A stretch of 60,084 bases of DNA, from assembly GCA_035634255.1 (NCBI GenBank), contig DASQDI010000161.1, positions 1-60,084 on the forward strand, given 5' to 3'. The stretch is from DATLMR01 sp035634255. GTDB lineage: Bacteria > Acidobacteriota > Blastocatellia > UBA7656. The notes beneath the pieces are model-generated. The model did no database searches and was not told the origin of the DNA. It saw only the letters and a list, made by a program, of their open reading frames with translations. Numbering within the stretch: the first letter of the stretch is position 1; every line of letters begins with the position of its first letter. Both the position numbers and the translations under genes were made by a program. Below, one piece after another: positions 9,088 through 17,588 of the stretch.

Positions 9088-9255
9088 ATGAGGATAAAAT
9101 CGATTCTCGAAATACTGATCGGCTTATCGATGCTCGTCGGCTACATCCTGCTGGAGAAGCGGATCAACCAGCGCAAATGTCCCGAGTGCGGCATAAGCTC
9201 CTCCGACCAGAACCCGGACGAGACCTGCCGCGGGTGCGGCGCTCTGCTGAAGTGA
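9088..9255 (+). CDS. 55-residue membrane peptide with a zinc-ribbon tail
   Basis: A short open frame from ATG 9088 with GGGGAGG upstream. Residues about 5-21 are a single hydrophobic helix (ILEILIGLSMLVGYILL). The cytoplasm- or periplasm-facing tail contains CPECG and, 15 residues later, CRGCG, a compact four-cysteine zinc ribbon. Codon use matches the neighbours, and the positions of the gene between two other single-pass proteins (27 nt after the first, 19 nt before the next) support a real operon member. Function unknown. Similar tiny membrane zinc-ribbon peptides occur as hypothetical proteins in many genomes. Confidence 0.7.
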   Translation: MRIKSILEILIGLSMLVGYILLEKRINQRKCPECGISSSDQNPDETCRGCGALLK

Positions 9256-9274
9256 CCCGAGTCTTTGTCGAACG

Positions 9275-9667
9275 ATGAGAAAACATTTAGGGAAATGGCC
9301 CATCCTGGCGTTCATACTCGTGCCGCTCGTCGTGGCGGCGGTGGACGCGGCGGTGCTCATCGCCGAGAATCGCCAGCCCGAAACCGAGAAGGCCATCCGG
9401 CTGGTCAGGGAGAGCAAGTCACGCAAAGAGAATTTCACGGTCCAGCAGTACCTCTACACGACCGTGTATCACCGCCAGAGCCAGGGCGAGGACGTGACGA
9501 TAAACGGGTGGAGCGCGGAGCAGCCGGCGGGCCCCGGCACTCCGGTGATCGTCGAGTTCCGCTTTACCGACGGGGGCGGGGAAAAATCCGCCAGGTGGAG
9601 GGTTCAGCCGGGCGACAGGAATGCCACCCCGCTCGACGAGGCCGCGAACGACATACTGTGGCATTAG
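9275..9667 (+). CDS. uncharacterised single-pass membrane protein
   Basis: 130 residues with one N-terminal membrane segment (about 9-30, WPILAFILVPLVVAAVDAAV) followed by a soluble domain of about 95 residues rich in beta-forming segments (VIVEFRFTDGG, SARWRVQPGD). There is no cysteine and no familiar motif. It is the last gene of the plus-strand block and converges on lon, with a heptamer-repeat element between. An overlapping 147-residue frame starting at 9265 is the arginine/glycine-rich shadow of this gene. Function unknown. Confidence 0.7.
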   Translation: MRKHLGKWPILAFILVPLVVAAVDAAVLIAENRQPETEKAIRLVRESKSRKENFTVQQYLYTTVYHRQSQGEDVTINGWSAEQPAGPGTPVIVEFRFTDGGGEKSARWRVQPGDRNATPLDEAANDILWH

Positions 9668-9674
9668 AGGCAGT

Positions 9675-9816
9675 GGTCAGGGGTCGGGGGCCGGGGCAGA
9701 AACGGTAGCCCTCGCGCCCGTTAATCGTTTCGAACTCTTCTCATAGAATCCGATTCGCGTAAATCGAAACCATGGGTTGCATCCCTGAATCCTGACCGCC
9801 GACCCCTGACCCCTGA
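9675..9816. repeat. heptamer-repeat element with inverted arms, copy 1
   Basis: The left arm (9677-9698) reads as 7-nt units TCAGGGG, TCGGGGG, CCGGGG; the right arm (9783-9816), read on the minus strand, gives TCAGGGG, TCAGGGG, TCGGCGG, TCAGGAT, TCAGGG. The arms are inverted, so transcripts in either direction could form a long imperfect hairpin around an 84-nt core. It fills the gap between two convergent stop codons and may end transcription both ways. A second copy lies at 33851-34006. Confidence 0.7.
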
Positions 9817-9819
9817 TGA

Positions 9820-12237
9820 TTATCCCTCGCCGCGCTCGAAGCCGACTTCCGTGCCGGTCGTGACGGGCTCGGTCGCCGGGGAAGGCTTCTCGGCATTCGC
9901 GGCGTCGGCGGGGACCAGAGTGTTCTGCAAGACCTGATCGATGCGCTCGACGAAGATGGCTTCGATGCCCTGCCGAGACTCTTCAGGGATCTCCTTGAAG
10001 TCGGGCTCGTTTCGCTTCGGCAGGACCACGCGCTTCACCCCCGCGCGCCGCGCCGCGAGGACCTTGCCTTTTATCCCGCCCACTGGGAAGACGAGTCCGC
10101 TCAAGGTTATCTCGCCCGTCATCGCCGTGTCGTTGCGCACGGGGCGGCCGACGCAGAGGGAGGCCAGGGCCGAGACGATGGCGACGCCCGCCGAGGGGCC
10201 GTCTTTCGGGATAGCCCCTGCCGGCACGTGAATGTGCACGCCGCTCTGGTCGAGCGTCTCCTTGCAATTTATGCCGAGTTCCTGCCCGTGCGACCAGAGG
10301 TAGCTGTGGGCCGCGCGCGCCGACTCCTGCATCACGCTCCCGAGCTGGCCGGTCATCGTGAGCCCCTTGCCCCCGGGGAGCAGGCTCGCCTCGATGAACA
10401 ACACCTCCCCGCCCATCTCGGTCACGGCGAGGCCCGTGGCGACTCCGGCCGGCAGGTTCTCCCGCGCCATCTCGTGGAAGAACCGCTCGTGACCGAGGTA
10501 CTCTTCCAGGCCGTCCGGGTTTATCGTGAAGACGTCGCCCTCGCCCTGCGCGACCTTGAGCGCGACCTTGCGCGCGAGCCTCCCGACGGTCCGCTCAAGC
10601 TGCCTCACGCCGGCCTCGCGGGTGTACCGGCTGATTATGGCCTGGATGGCCTCGTCGGTTATGTGAAGCTGCTCTTCGCCGAGCCCCGCCTCTTTGATCT
10701 GACGCGGGACCAGGTACCGCTTCGCGATGTGGAGCTTCTCCTCCTCGCTGTACCCCGCGAGCTGGATGACCTCCATGCGGTCACGCAGCGCGGGCGGGAT
10801 GGGCGCGAGCGAGTTCGCGGTCGCTATGAAGAAGACCTTCGAGAGGTCGAAGGGCAGGTCGAGGTAGTGGTCCCTGAAAGAGAAGTTCTGCGCCGGGTCC
10901 AGGACCTCAAGGAGCGCCGACGCGGGGTCGCCCCTGAAGTCGGCCCCGAGCTTATCGACTTCGTCGAGCATCATGACCGGGTTGTTGACGCCCGCCCTCC
11001 TGAGCGCCTGAATGATGCGGCCCGGCAGGGCTCCGATGTAGGTGCGCCTGTGCCCGCGCAGCTCTGCCTCGTCCCTGACGCCCCCGAGCGACATGCGCTC
11101 GAACTTGCGCCCCATCGCGCGGCCGACCGACTGCCCGAGGCTGGTCTTGCCCACGCCCGGAGGCCCGACGAAGCACATGATCGGGGCCTTGGTCGAAGGG
11201 TTCAGCTTTATCACCGCGAGGTGTTCGAGTATGCGGTCTTTGATGTCGTCGAGGTCGTAGTGGTCCTCGTCGAGCACCGCGCGCGCGTGGATCAGGTCGA
11301 GGTTGTCTTCGGTCGATTTATTCCACGGCAGGTCGAGTATCCATTCGAGATAAGTCCGGATGACGTGGTAATCGGGCGCGGCGGCCGGGAGCCGCTCAAG
11401 CCTGCGGAGCTCGCGGTCGGCCTCCTTGCGGACCTCTTCCGGCAAGTCGGCCTTCTCGACCCGCTCGCGCAGGAGCGCGGCCTCGGCCTGCTCCGGCTCG
11501 GTCTCGCCGAGCTCCTTCTGTATCTGCTTCATCTGCTCGCGGAGGATGTAGTCGCGCTGCGCCTTGCCGAGCTCCTCCTGCGCCTGGTTGGCGATCTTGT
11601 TCCTGATCTCCAGCACCTCGACCTCGCGGGCGAGGTAGGAGTGCATCAGGGTGAGCAGCTCGCTCTCGGTGTTGGCTTCGAGGAGGGCCTGCTCCTGCGC
11701 GACCTCCAGTTCGAGCACGCTCCCGAGGAAGTAGGCGAGGCGCACGGAGTCTTCGGCCCCGACGATGATGTTACGCACCTCGTTGGGGATGTTCGGGAGC
11801 AGGGCGAGCGCTTTCTGCACGAGCGCGTTTATGTTGCGGCGCAGGGCCTCCACCTCCGGCGACTCTTCCCTGACCGGCTCCGGCAGAATCTCGACGGTCG
11901 CGCGCAGGTAGTTCTCCTGCTGGGTGAAGCCGATTATCCTGAACCGCTCCTGACCCTGAACGATCAGGTGGAGGACCTCCTGGCTGCCCGGCGAGCGCAT
12001 CATCCTGTTTATGACCACGAGGGTCCCGACCTGGTAGAGGTTGGTCGGCTTCGCCTCCTCTTCGTTGTCCTCCCTTTGAGCGACCACGCCGAGCAGCTTC
12101 TCCTCGGTGATCAGCGCCGCCTCCGCCGCCGCGAGAGACATGGGGCGGCCGACGGTGAGGGGGGAGATGCCGGACGGGAAGATCACGGTGTTCCTCAGTG
12201 GCAGGATCGGTAGCTCTAAAGTTCTATTCTCTGTCAT
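9820..12237 (-). CDS. lon: ATP-dependent Lon protease
   Basis: 805 residues, typical for LonA. The N-terminal substrate-binding domain runs from about 8 to 205 (ELPILPLRNTVIFPSG), followed by a coiled helical region, the AAA+ module with Walker A GPPGVGKTSLG near residue 357 and MMLDEVDKLG as Walker B, and the serine/lysine protease domain with Ser682 in KDGPSAGVAI and the catalytic lysine, near 725, in GGIKGKVLAA. A 40-residue Glu/Pro/Thr-rich tail extends past the protease domain. It degrades damaged and regulatory proteins in the cytoplasm. It follows hsp20 by 67 nt on the same strand, so clpP-hsp20-lon are likely one unit. Confidence 0.97.
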   Translation of the reverse strand: MTENRTLELPILPLRNTVIFPSGISPLTVGRPMSLAAAEAALITEEKLLGVVAQREDNEEEAKPTNLYQVGTLVVINRMMRSPGSQEVLHLIVQGQERFRIIGFTQQENYLRATVEILPEPVREESPEVEALRRNINALVQKALALLPNIPNEVRNIIVGAEDSVRLAYFLGSVLELEVAQEQALLEANTESELLTLMHSYLAREVEVLEIRNKIANQAQEELGKAQRDYILREQMKQIQKELGETEPEQAEAALLRERVEKADLPEEVRKEADRELRRLERLPAAAPDYHVIRTYLEWILDLPWNKSTEDNLDLIHARAVLDEDHYDLDDIKDRILEHLAVIKLNPSTKAPIMCFVGPPGVGKTSLGQSVGRAMGRKFERMSLGGVRDEAELRGHRRTYIGALPGRIIQALRRAGVNNPVMMLDEVDKLGADFRGDPASALLEVLDPAQNFSFRDHYLDLPFDLSKVFFIATANSLAPIPPALRDRMEVIQLAGYSEEEKLHIAKRYLVPRQIKEAGLGEEQLHITDEAIQAIISRYTREAGVRQLERTVGRLARKVALKVAQGEGDVFTINPDGLEEYLGHERFFHEMARENLPAGVATGLAVTEMGGEVLFIEASLLPGGKGLTMTGQLGSVMQESARAAHSYLWSHGQELGINCKETLDQSGVHIHVPAGAIPKDGPSAGVAIVSALASLCVGRPVRNDTAMTGEITLSGLVFPVGGIKGKVLAARRAGVKRVVLPKRNEPDFKEIPEESRQGIEAIFVERIDQVLQNTLVPADAANAEKPSPATEPVTTGTEVGFERGEG

Positions 12238-12304
12238 TCTCTTATAACCCCTGTTCTAGAAGGTAGAGGCCGCGGCCGGGGGCGAAGGGCCCGCCGCCCG
12301 CGCT

Positions 12305-12670
12305 CTACGCCTGGCAATCTATGTGCAGAAGGAACCAGCCGTCGATGCATTCGCTCCGTATCTCCGCCTTCGACAGGTCGCAGGGGATCTTCAGGACGCG
12401 CTCGAAACGGCTGTAGGTGATCTCCAGCTGGTAGTAGCTCCACCCCTGCGTTATCACGGAATCGCGCCTGACCCCGCGGACGATGAGCTTGTCGTCGGTG
12501 GCGAGCAGCTGAACGTCTTCGGCCCGCACGCCCGCGAGGTCGAACTTGATCTTCCAACCTTCGGCACACTTGTATATGTCGACCGCCGGCTGCCACAGAG
12601 GGCCGCTCGTGCGGCGATACTGCGCCTCGTTACTGAGGCGCTCCACGAAAACCTTTCCGCTCTTAGCCAT
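12305..12670 (-). CDS. small heat-shock protein, Hsp20/alpha-crystallin family
   Basis: 121 residues. The alpha-crystallin domain covers about 27-115, opening with WQPAVDIYKCAEGWKIKFDL and containing the LAGV segment typical of Hsp20 proteins; the N-terminal arm is short and the usual C-terminal I-X-I/V anchor is only weakly present (LLHIDCQA). These ATP-independent holdases keep unfolded proteins soluble for Clp/DnaK. The ATG overlaps the clpP stop as TAATG, which points to translational coupling. Lying between two proteases, it may hand clients to either; that is inference. Confidence 0.88.
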   Translation of the reverse strand: MAKSGKVFVERLSNEAQYRRTSGPLWQPAVDIYKCAEGWKIKFDLAGVRAEDVQLLATDDKLIVRGVRRDSVITQGWSYYQLEITYSRFERVLKIPCDLSKAEIRSECIDGWFLLHIDCQA

Positions 12671-13296
12671 TACTTCCCTGCTCCAGTAGACGACTCGCCG
12701 GGCGGTTCCAGCTCGCGCGAGGTTAAGACGGAATCGATGATTCCGTAATCCAGGGCCTGGACCGGGCTGAGGATGAAGTCCCGCTCGACGTCCTTCTCGA
12801 CCTTCTCAAAATCCTGGCCCGTGGCGTCGGCCAGAATCTGCGAGAGGACCGCGCGCATCCTCAGCATCTCTTCGGCGTAGATTCTGACATCCGTGGCCTG
12901 CCCCCCCACCCCCTCGATTGAGGGCTGGTGTATCAGGATCCTCGAATTCGGGAGGGCGAACCTCTTGCCCTTCGTCCCGGCCGCCAGCAGGACCGCCGCC
13001 ATAGACGCCGCCTGCCCCATGCAGATCGTGACTATGTCGGGCTTGATGAAATTCATGGTGTCGTAGATGGCCAGCCCCGCCGTGATCGAGCCGCCGGGGC
13101 TGTTTATGTAAATCGAGATGTCCCGGTCAGGGTCTTCGGATTCGAGGTAGAGCAGCTCCGCCACCACGATGTCGGCGATCATGTCATTGATCGGCGTGCC
13201 GATGAAGATGATGCTCTCCTTCAGCAGCCTGGAGTAGATGTCGTAGTGGCGCTCGCCCCTGTTTGTAGATTCAACGACCGTCGGTATTAAGGCCAT
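12670..13296 (-). CDS. clpP: ATP-dependent Clp protease proteolytic subunit
   Basis: 208 residues. The catalytic triad is visible as Ser98 (GQAASMAA), His123 (LIHQPS) and Asp173 (VERDFILSP), with the oxyanion strand NSPGGSITAG near 65. It forms the double-heptamer proteolytic chamber that works with ClpX, ClpA or ClpC; none of those unfoldases is in this window. The start ATG has AGGGAGAT upstream. Its stop overlaps the hsp20 start. A GC-rich hairpin separates it from the baeRF-type gene upstream. Confidence 0.97.
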   Translation of the reverse strand: MALIPTVVESTNRGERHYDIYSRLLKESIIFIGTPINDMIADIVVAELLYLESEDPDRDISIYINSPGGSITAGLAIYDTMNFIKPDIVTICMGQAASMAAVLLAAGTKGKRFALPNSRILIHQPSIEGVGGQATDVRIYAEEMLRMRAVLSQILADATGQDFEKVEKDVERDFILSPVQALDYGIIDSVLTSRELEPPGESSTGAGK

Positions 13297-13316
13297 ATCT
13301 CCCTGCGTAAGCTAAG

Positions 13317-13346
13317 CGGCCCGGTTCGTGCAGCCTCACCGGGCCG
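13317..13346 (-). terminator. hairpin between the baeRF-type gene and clpP
   Basis: A perfect 9-bp stem (CGGCCCGGT 13317-13325 with ACCGGGCCG 13338-13346) stands in the 74-nt gap just after the baeRF-type stop. The downstream minus-strand sequence is only moderately T-rich (CTTAGCTTA), so it may be a weak terminator, a processing site or a stabilising stem rather than a full stop. Confidence 0.4.
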
Positions 13347-13370
13347 GCTTCAATCGTTTACAATTCGCGG

Positions 13371-14498
13371 TCAGAACCTCAGGACGGCCCCGACGCCGAT
13401 GCGCTCAAGCTTGCCCGCGGCCGCCCCCGAGATTATCTGGACCTTGCCCGACTGTTCCAGGACCCGGTACGACGCGCGGTTGATCAGGTCCGGCGCGGCT
13501 TCGAGCTTCCCCCCGCAGAATGAGCACTTCTCCTGACCGTCCACGACGAGGACGTGACACGAGTCGCACTCTTTCCCTTCGATGTGGTAATCGCGCGCGA
13601 CCATCATGCAGTAGATCCTCTGCTGCTGGATGGCTTCGAGGGTGTCGGTTATGCCGAGCACCGCCCGGTCCCCTTTATGGGCCGCCGTGATCATGGACTC
13701 GACCAGACGCGACTCGTCCTCCTGCTCGTACCTCTGCTGCACGGCGCGGACCTCTTCCATGAGCCGCTCCGTGTTGGCGTCGATGGGCACGGAGATCGCG
13801 CCCGTCACCATCTGCTCAAGCCTCTTCGGCAGCTCGCCCACCAGTATCGAGGCCGCCTCGACCGGGCCCCCGATGATGACCCTGCTGACCCTCGTCCTGT
13901 CGACTATGGTAGAAAGCTCTTCGACCACGCGCTTGACGTGGCCGACCACCTGATTCGTGTGGTTGCGCTCCATGTGGCTCTGCGACCAGATGTGGTCGGT
14001 GCCGGTGGCCTGATGCCTGTTCGCGACTTCCGATTCTATCTCCGCCTGCTGCGTTACGCCGGTTGCGTCGACCGTCAGTATTCTCGCGCGCTGTTTGTCG
14101 AGCAGCACCACGGCGAAGTGGTCGTGCTCTTCGATCAGCTCAAGGAGGGGCCTCACCCACGGGTGCGGGGTCCAGCGCGCGCCGGTCGGCACTTCAACCT
14201 GCAGGTCGCGCTGCCACCAGAGGTCGCGCGAAGAGTCGCTGAAGATCACGAGCCCCTTGCCCCCGGCCGTGTAGTTGGCGAGGAAATCGAGCACCCGGCG
14301 GCACTCGGCTTCGAGCCTCTCCCTGTGATTCTGCTGCCCCTCCGACATCTGCCGGAACATATTCTCAACCGCCGTTATGAAACCGCGGTTGAGGTTGGAC
14401 TGGTTAGCCTGGTTGATGTTCACGTACAGGCTGAGAGTGCAAGCGTCGGGGCCGGATGGAACCTGCTGCAACTGGCGTAAATCGTCGTACGAGATCAT
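13371..14498 (-). CDS. bacterial eRF1-like (baeRF family) protein with zinc knuckle
   Basis: 375 residues. The layout matches bacterial homologues of archaeo-eukaryotic release factor 1, probably the family-10 branch: an N-terminal domain with ACTLSLYVNI, a strand-rich middle with KGLVIFSDSS and FAVVLLDKQRARILTVD (the RNase-H-like eRF1 domain 2 pattern), SRVIIGGPVE near 205-214, and a C-terminal L7Ae-like domain with an inserted zinc knuckle, Cys311/314/325/328. No GGQ tripeptide is visible, so classical peptide release is unlikely; a ribosome-rescue or tRNA-handling role is suggested in the literature on these families. AAGGAGG precedes the ATG. It sits between clpB and clpP. Family membership is from pattern, not from a search. 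Confidence 0.7.
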   Translation of the reverse strand: MISYDDLRQLQQVPSGPDACTLSLYVNINQANQSNLNRGFITAVENMFRQMSEGQQNHRERLEAECRRVLDFLANYTAGGKGLVIFSDSSRDLWWQRDLQVEVPTGARWTPHPWVRPLLELIEEHDHFAVVLLDKQRARILTVDATGVTQQAEIESEVANRHQATGTDHIWSQSHMERNHTNQVVGHVKRVVEELSTIVDRTRVSRVIIGGPVEAASILVGELPKRLEQMVTGAISVPIDANTERLMEEVRAVQQRYEQEDESRLVESMITAAHKGDRAVLGITDTLEAIQQQRIYCMMVARDYHIEGKECDSCHVLVVDGQEKCSFCGGKLEAAPDLINRASYRVLEQSGKVQIISGAAAGKLERIGVGAVLRF

Positions 14499-14530
14499 GC
14501 CCTTCCTCCTTGTTCCTGTTGCCGCCAGAC

Positions 14531-14735
14531 TTAATTTAATAGAGCGCCGCGCACGGACACTTCCGAAAGCTCCGCGGGTGGAGAAGGCGCGTCTTCCTCA
14601 AAAAAGTCCTCTTCTGGCGTGATTATTCTCCCACTCTTCGGGTAAGCGTCGCACCGGCAAGCGAATTCGAGGGGGTCTCCCGGCAGTTCTCCCCGCTTCG
14701 GGTTCAACTCTTCGCACCACAGGCAGCTCTCCCAT
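14531..14735 (-). pseudogene. frameshifted small Cys-rich protein gene
   Basis: An open minus-strand frame of 74 codons (14755-14531) has protein-like composition and codon use but no ATG, GTG or usable TTG at its head. It encodes CLWCEEL, ACRCDAY and an acidic stretch PEEDFFEED, a CxxC-x18-CxC metal-binding pattern. An ATG at 14735 with GGAGGG nine bases upstream sits one base out of frame, directly before GGG. Removing a single G would join this good start to the open frame and give a 67-residue protein beginning MESCLWCEEL. So this is a recent frameshift, a sequencing slip in the G run, or less likely programmed slippage. It occupies most of the 386-nt gap between baeRF and clpB; the rest holds the clpB terminator. 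Confidence 0.45.
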
Positions 14736-14838
14736 TCGACTTGACCCTCCGCGATTCACTTGTCAAAAACTGCGTGACATCATGATAGCAAATAAGAGGT
14801 GGAAGTAAAAACTTCCGGGCAGCGCCCTCGGGCGAGCC

Positions 14839-14871
14839 CCCTCCGCGCCCGCGCCGGGCGGGCGCGGAGGG
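14839..14871 (-). terminator. terminator hairpin of clpB
   Basis: A perfect 14-bp GC stem (14839-14852 with 14858-14871) closes a 5-nt loop, starting 14 nt after the clpB stop. The first T run on the minus strand (TTTTT near 14808) lies about 25 nt further on, so it is a strong structure with an untypical tail. Confidence 0.6.
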
Positions 14872-14884
14872 TTCGGAGAAGAGA

Positions 14885-17512
14885 TCAGCCGGCGGCTTCG
14901 GCGGCTATCGGCTGGGAGGAGAAGGTGACCTGCCCGTCCGGGGCCGTGACCCTTACGACGGAATTGTCCTTAACCTCCCCCTTCAGGATCAGCCTCGAAA
15001 GCGGCGTCTCTATCTCGCGCTGGATCGTCCGCTTCAGCGGGCGCGCCCCGTAGACCGGGTCGTAGCCGACCTGCGCGAGGTGCGCCTTGGCCTGCTCGTC
15101 GAGGTCGAGCTTTATGCGGCGCTCTCCCAGCCGCGCGCGGAGCCTTTCGAGCTGGATGTCCACGATCTTCTTCAGATCCTCGACCGTGAGCGCGTGGAAG
15201 ACGATGATCTCATCCACGCGGTTGAGGAACTCCGGGCGGAAGTGGTGGCGCAGGGCGTCGAGCACGCTCTCCTTCATGCGCTCGTACTGCTCGCCTTCGA
15301 GCTTGCCGCTGTATTCGAGTATCAGGTGGCTCCCGATGTTGGAGGTCATGATGATGATCGTGTTCTTGAAATTGACCACGCGCCCCTGCCCGTCCGTGAG
15401 CCGCCCGTCGTCGAGTATCTGAAGGAGCACGTTGAAAACGTCCGCGTGGGCCTTCTCTATCTCGTCGAAGAGCACTACCGAGTAGGGCCTGCGGCGCACG
15501 GCCTCGGACAACTGGCCGCCCTCCTCGTAGCCGACGTAACCCGGAGGCGCCCCGATCAGGCGCGCGACCGTGTGCTTCTCCTGGTACTCCGACATGTCGA
15601 TGCGGATCATCGCGTGCTCGTCGTCGAAGAGGAACTCCGCGAGCGCGCGGGCGAGCTCGGTCTTCCCGACCCCGGTCGGGCCGAGGAAGATGAAGCTGCC
15701 TATCGGCCTGCTCGGGTCCTTGAGCCCGGAGCGCGCGCGGATCACGGCGTCCGCCACGGCGAGGACCGCCTCTTCCTGCCCGATCACGCGGCGGTGCAGG
15801 TGCTCTTCGAGCGAGAGCAGTTTCTGGAGCTCGCCTTCGAGCAGCTTGGAGACGGGGACGCCCGTCCACCGGCTCACGACTTCAGCGATGTCCTCCTCGT
15901 CGACCTCCTCCTTGAGCAGGCGGCCCCCGCTGTGCTGCGCGTCGAGCTTGTCCTCGTACTCGCGCAGCTCCTTCTCAAGCTGCGGGAGCTTGCCGTAGCT
16001 CAGCTCGGCCGCGCGGTTGAGCTGGTACTCGCGCTGGGCCTGCTCGATTGCCAGCCGGGTCTGCTCGATCTCTTCGCGGGTCGAGCGGATCTTCTGCACG
16101 GACTCCTTCTCCGCCTGCCAGCGCGCCTTCAGCTGGTCGGCGCTGGCGTTGAGGTCGGCCAGCTCCTTTTCGAGCTTCTCGAGCCGGTGGCGCGAGGGCG
16201 CGTCGGTCTCCTTCTTCAGGGCCTCGCGCTCGATCTCGAGCTGCATGATGCGGCGCAGAATCTCGTCGAGCTCGGCGGGCATCGAGTCTATCTCGGTCCT
16301 GAGCTTGGCCGCCGCTTCGTCGACGAGGTCGATGGCCTTGTCGGGCAGGAAGCGGTCGGAGATGTACCTCTGCGAAAGGACCGCCGCAGACACCAGGGCC
16401 GAGTCTTTTATGCGGACGCCGTGATGCACCTCGTAGCGCTCGCGCAGCCCCCGGAGGATCGAGATCGTGTCCTCCACCGTTGGCTGGTCGACCATGACCG
16501 GCTGGAAGCGTCGTTCGAGGGCCGCGTCCTTCTCGATCCGCTTCCTGTACTCGTCGAGCGTCGTCGCGCCGATGCAGTGCAGCTCCCCGCGCGCGAGCAT
16601 CGGCTTGAGCAGGTTCGAGGCGTCCATCGCGCCCTCCGCCGCGCCCGCGCCCACTATGGTGTGCATCTCGTCGATGAAGAGGATGATCTCGCCTTCTGAC
16701 GACTGCACTTCCTTGAGCACGGCCTTGAGCCGCTCTTCGAACTCCCCGCGGTACTTCGCCCCGGCGACCAGGGCGCCCATGTCGAGCGTCACGACGCGCT
16801 TGTTCTTCAGGGTCTCCGGGACGTCCCCGCGGATGATCCTCTGCGCGAGCCCCTCGACTATGGCGGTCTTGCCGACTCCGGGCTCCCCGATGAGCACGGG
16901 GTTGTTCTTCGTGCGGCGAGAGAGGACCTGTATGACGCGGCGGATCTCGTCGTCGCGCCCGATCACGGGGTCGAGCTTGCCCTGGCTCGCCATCTTCGTG
17001 AGGTCACGCCCATAGCGCTCAAGCGCTTCGTAGGTCGCCTCGGGATTCTGCGAGGTGACCTTCTGCCTGCCGCGAATCTGGACCAGGGCCTGCATCACGC
17101 GGTCGCGCGAAGCGCCCGCCGTCTTCAGGGCGCGCGACGCGGGGCCGCCCTCGTCTATGATCGCGAGCAGCAGGTGCTCGACGCTCACGTACTCGTCCTT
17201 GAGCCTCTTGGCCTCGTCTTCCGCCGCGACGAAGGTCTTATTCAACCGCGCCGTGATGTAGACCTGATCCACCGGGCCGGACGGGCCTGTGACCTTCGGC
17301 ATCCGATTGATCTCGGCCTCGACCGCCGTCGCGAGCGGCTCGACGTTGACGCCCGCCCTAGTGAGTATCGAAGGCACGAGGCCGCCCTGCTGCTCAAGTA
17401 GAGCCAGGAGCAGGTGCTCCACTTCGATCTGCTGGTTACTGTACCTGGTGGCGAGAGTCTGGGCGGCGCGGACGGCATCCTGCGCCTTTTCAGTGAATCT
17501 ATTTATGTCCAT
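14885..17512 (-). CDS. clpB: ATP-dependent disaggregase ClpB
   Basis: 875 residues from the ATG at 17512, which has GGGAGGG just upstream; the longer frame to 17527 would use a TTG inside that site. The N-domain repeat runs from 1 to about 145, NBD1 has GEPGVGKTAIVEG near 208, the coiled-coil middle domain that marks ClpB (rather than ClpA/C) spans about 400-530, and NBD2 has GPTGVGKTELA near 610 with SEYQEKHTVARLIGAPPGYV. No ClpP-binding IGF-type loop is evident. It pulls proteins out of aggregates together with DnaK/DnaJ. The dnaJ-like gene lies 76 nt upstream on the same strand, so both are probably made from one promoter. Confidence 0.97.
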   Translation of the reverse strand: MDINRFTEKAQDAVRAAQTLATRYSNQQIEVEHLLLALLEQQGGLVPSILTRAGVNVEPLATAVEAEINRMPKVTGPSGPVDQVYITARLNKTFVAAEDEAKRLKDEYVSVEHLLLAIIDEGGPASRALKTAGASRDRVMQALVQIRGRQKVTSQNPEATYEALERYGRDLTKMASQGKLDPVIGRDDEIRRVIQVLSRRTKNNPVLIGEPGVGKTAIVEGLAQRIIRGDVPETLKNKRVVTLDMGALVAGAKYRGEFEERLKAVLKEVQSSEGEIILFIDEMHTIVGAGAAEGAMDASNLLKPMLARGELHCIGATTLDEYRKRIEKDAALERRFQPVMVDQPTVEDTISILRGLRERYEVHHGVRIKDSALVSAAVLSQRYISDRFLPDKAIDLVDEAAAKLRTEIDSMPAELDEILRRIMQLEIEREALKKETDAPSRHRLEKLEKELADLNASADQLKARWQAEKESVQKIRSTREEIEQTRLAIEQAQREYQLNRAAELSYGKLPQLEKELREYEDKLDAQHSGGRLLKEEVDEEDIAEVVSRWTGVPVSKLLEGELQKLLSLEEHLHRRVIGQEEAVLAVADAVIRARSGLKDPSRPIGSFIFLGPTGVGKTELARALAEFLFDDEHAMIRIDMSEYQEKHTVARLIGAPPGYVGYEEGGQLSEAVRRRPYSVVLFDEIEKAHADVFNVLLQILDDGRLTDGQGRVVNFKNTIIIMTSNIGSHLILEYSGKLEGEQYERMKESVLDALRHHFRPEFLNRVDEIIVFHALTVEDLKKIVDIQLERLRARLGERRIKLDLDEQAKAHLAQVGYDPVYGARPLKRTIQREIETPLSRLILKGEVKDNSVVRVTAPDGQVTFSSQPIAAEAAG

Positions 17513-17588
17513 TCTGTTCCCTCCCAAAACCCGAGTTCATGTCCGGGTGATTACATCATGATTGCGAATCCCGTCTCAGAGTACCGCC

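Noticed and set aside
9675..9816. Heptamer units as a CRISPR array
   Set aside because: Units are 7 nt, directly joined and inverted in the second arm; there are no spacers or cas genes.
14597..14735. 45-codon frame from ATG 14735
   Set aside because: Its product is an Arg/Pro-rich shadow-like string; the neighbouring frame one base off is far more protein-like, so a frameshift is the better reading.
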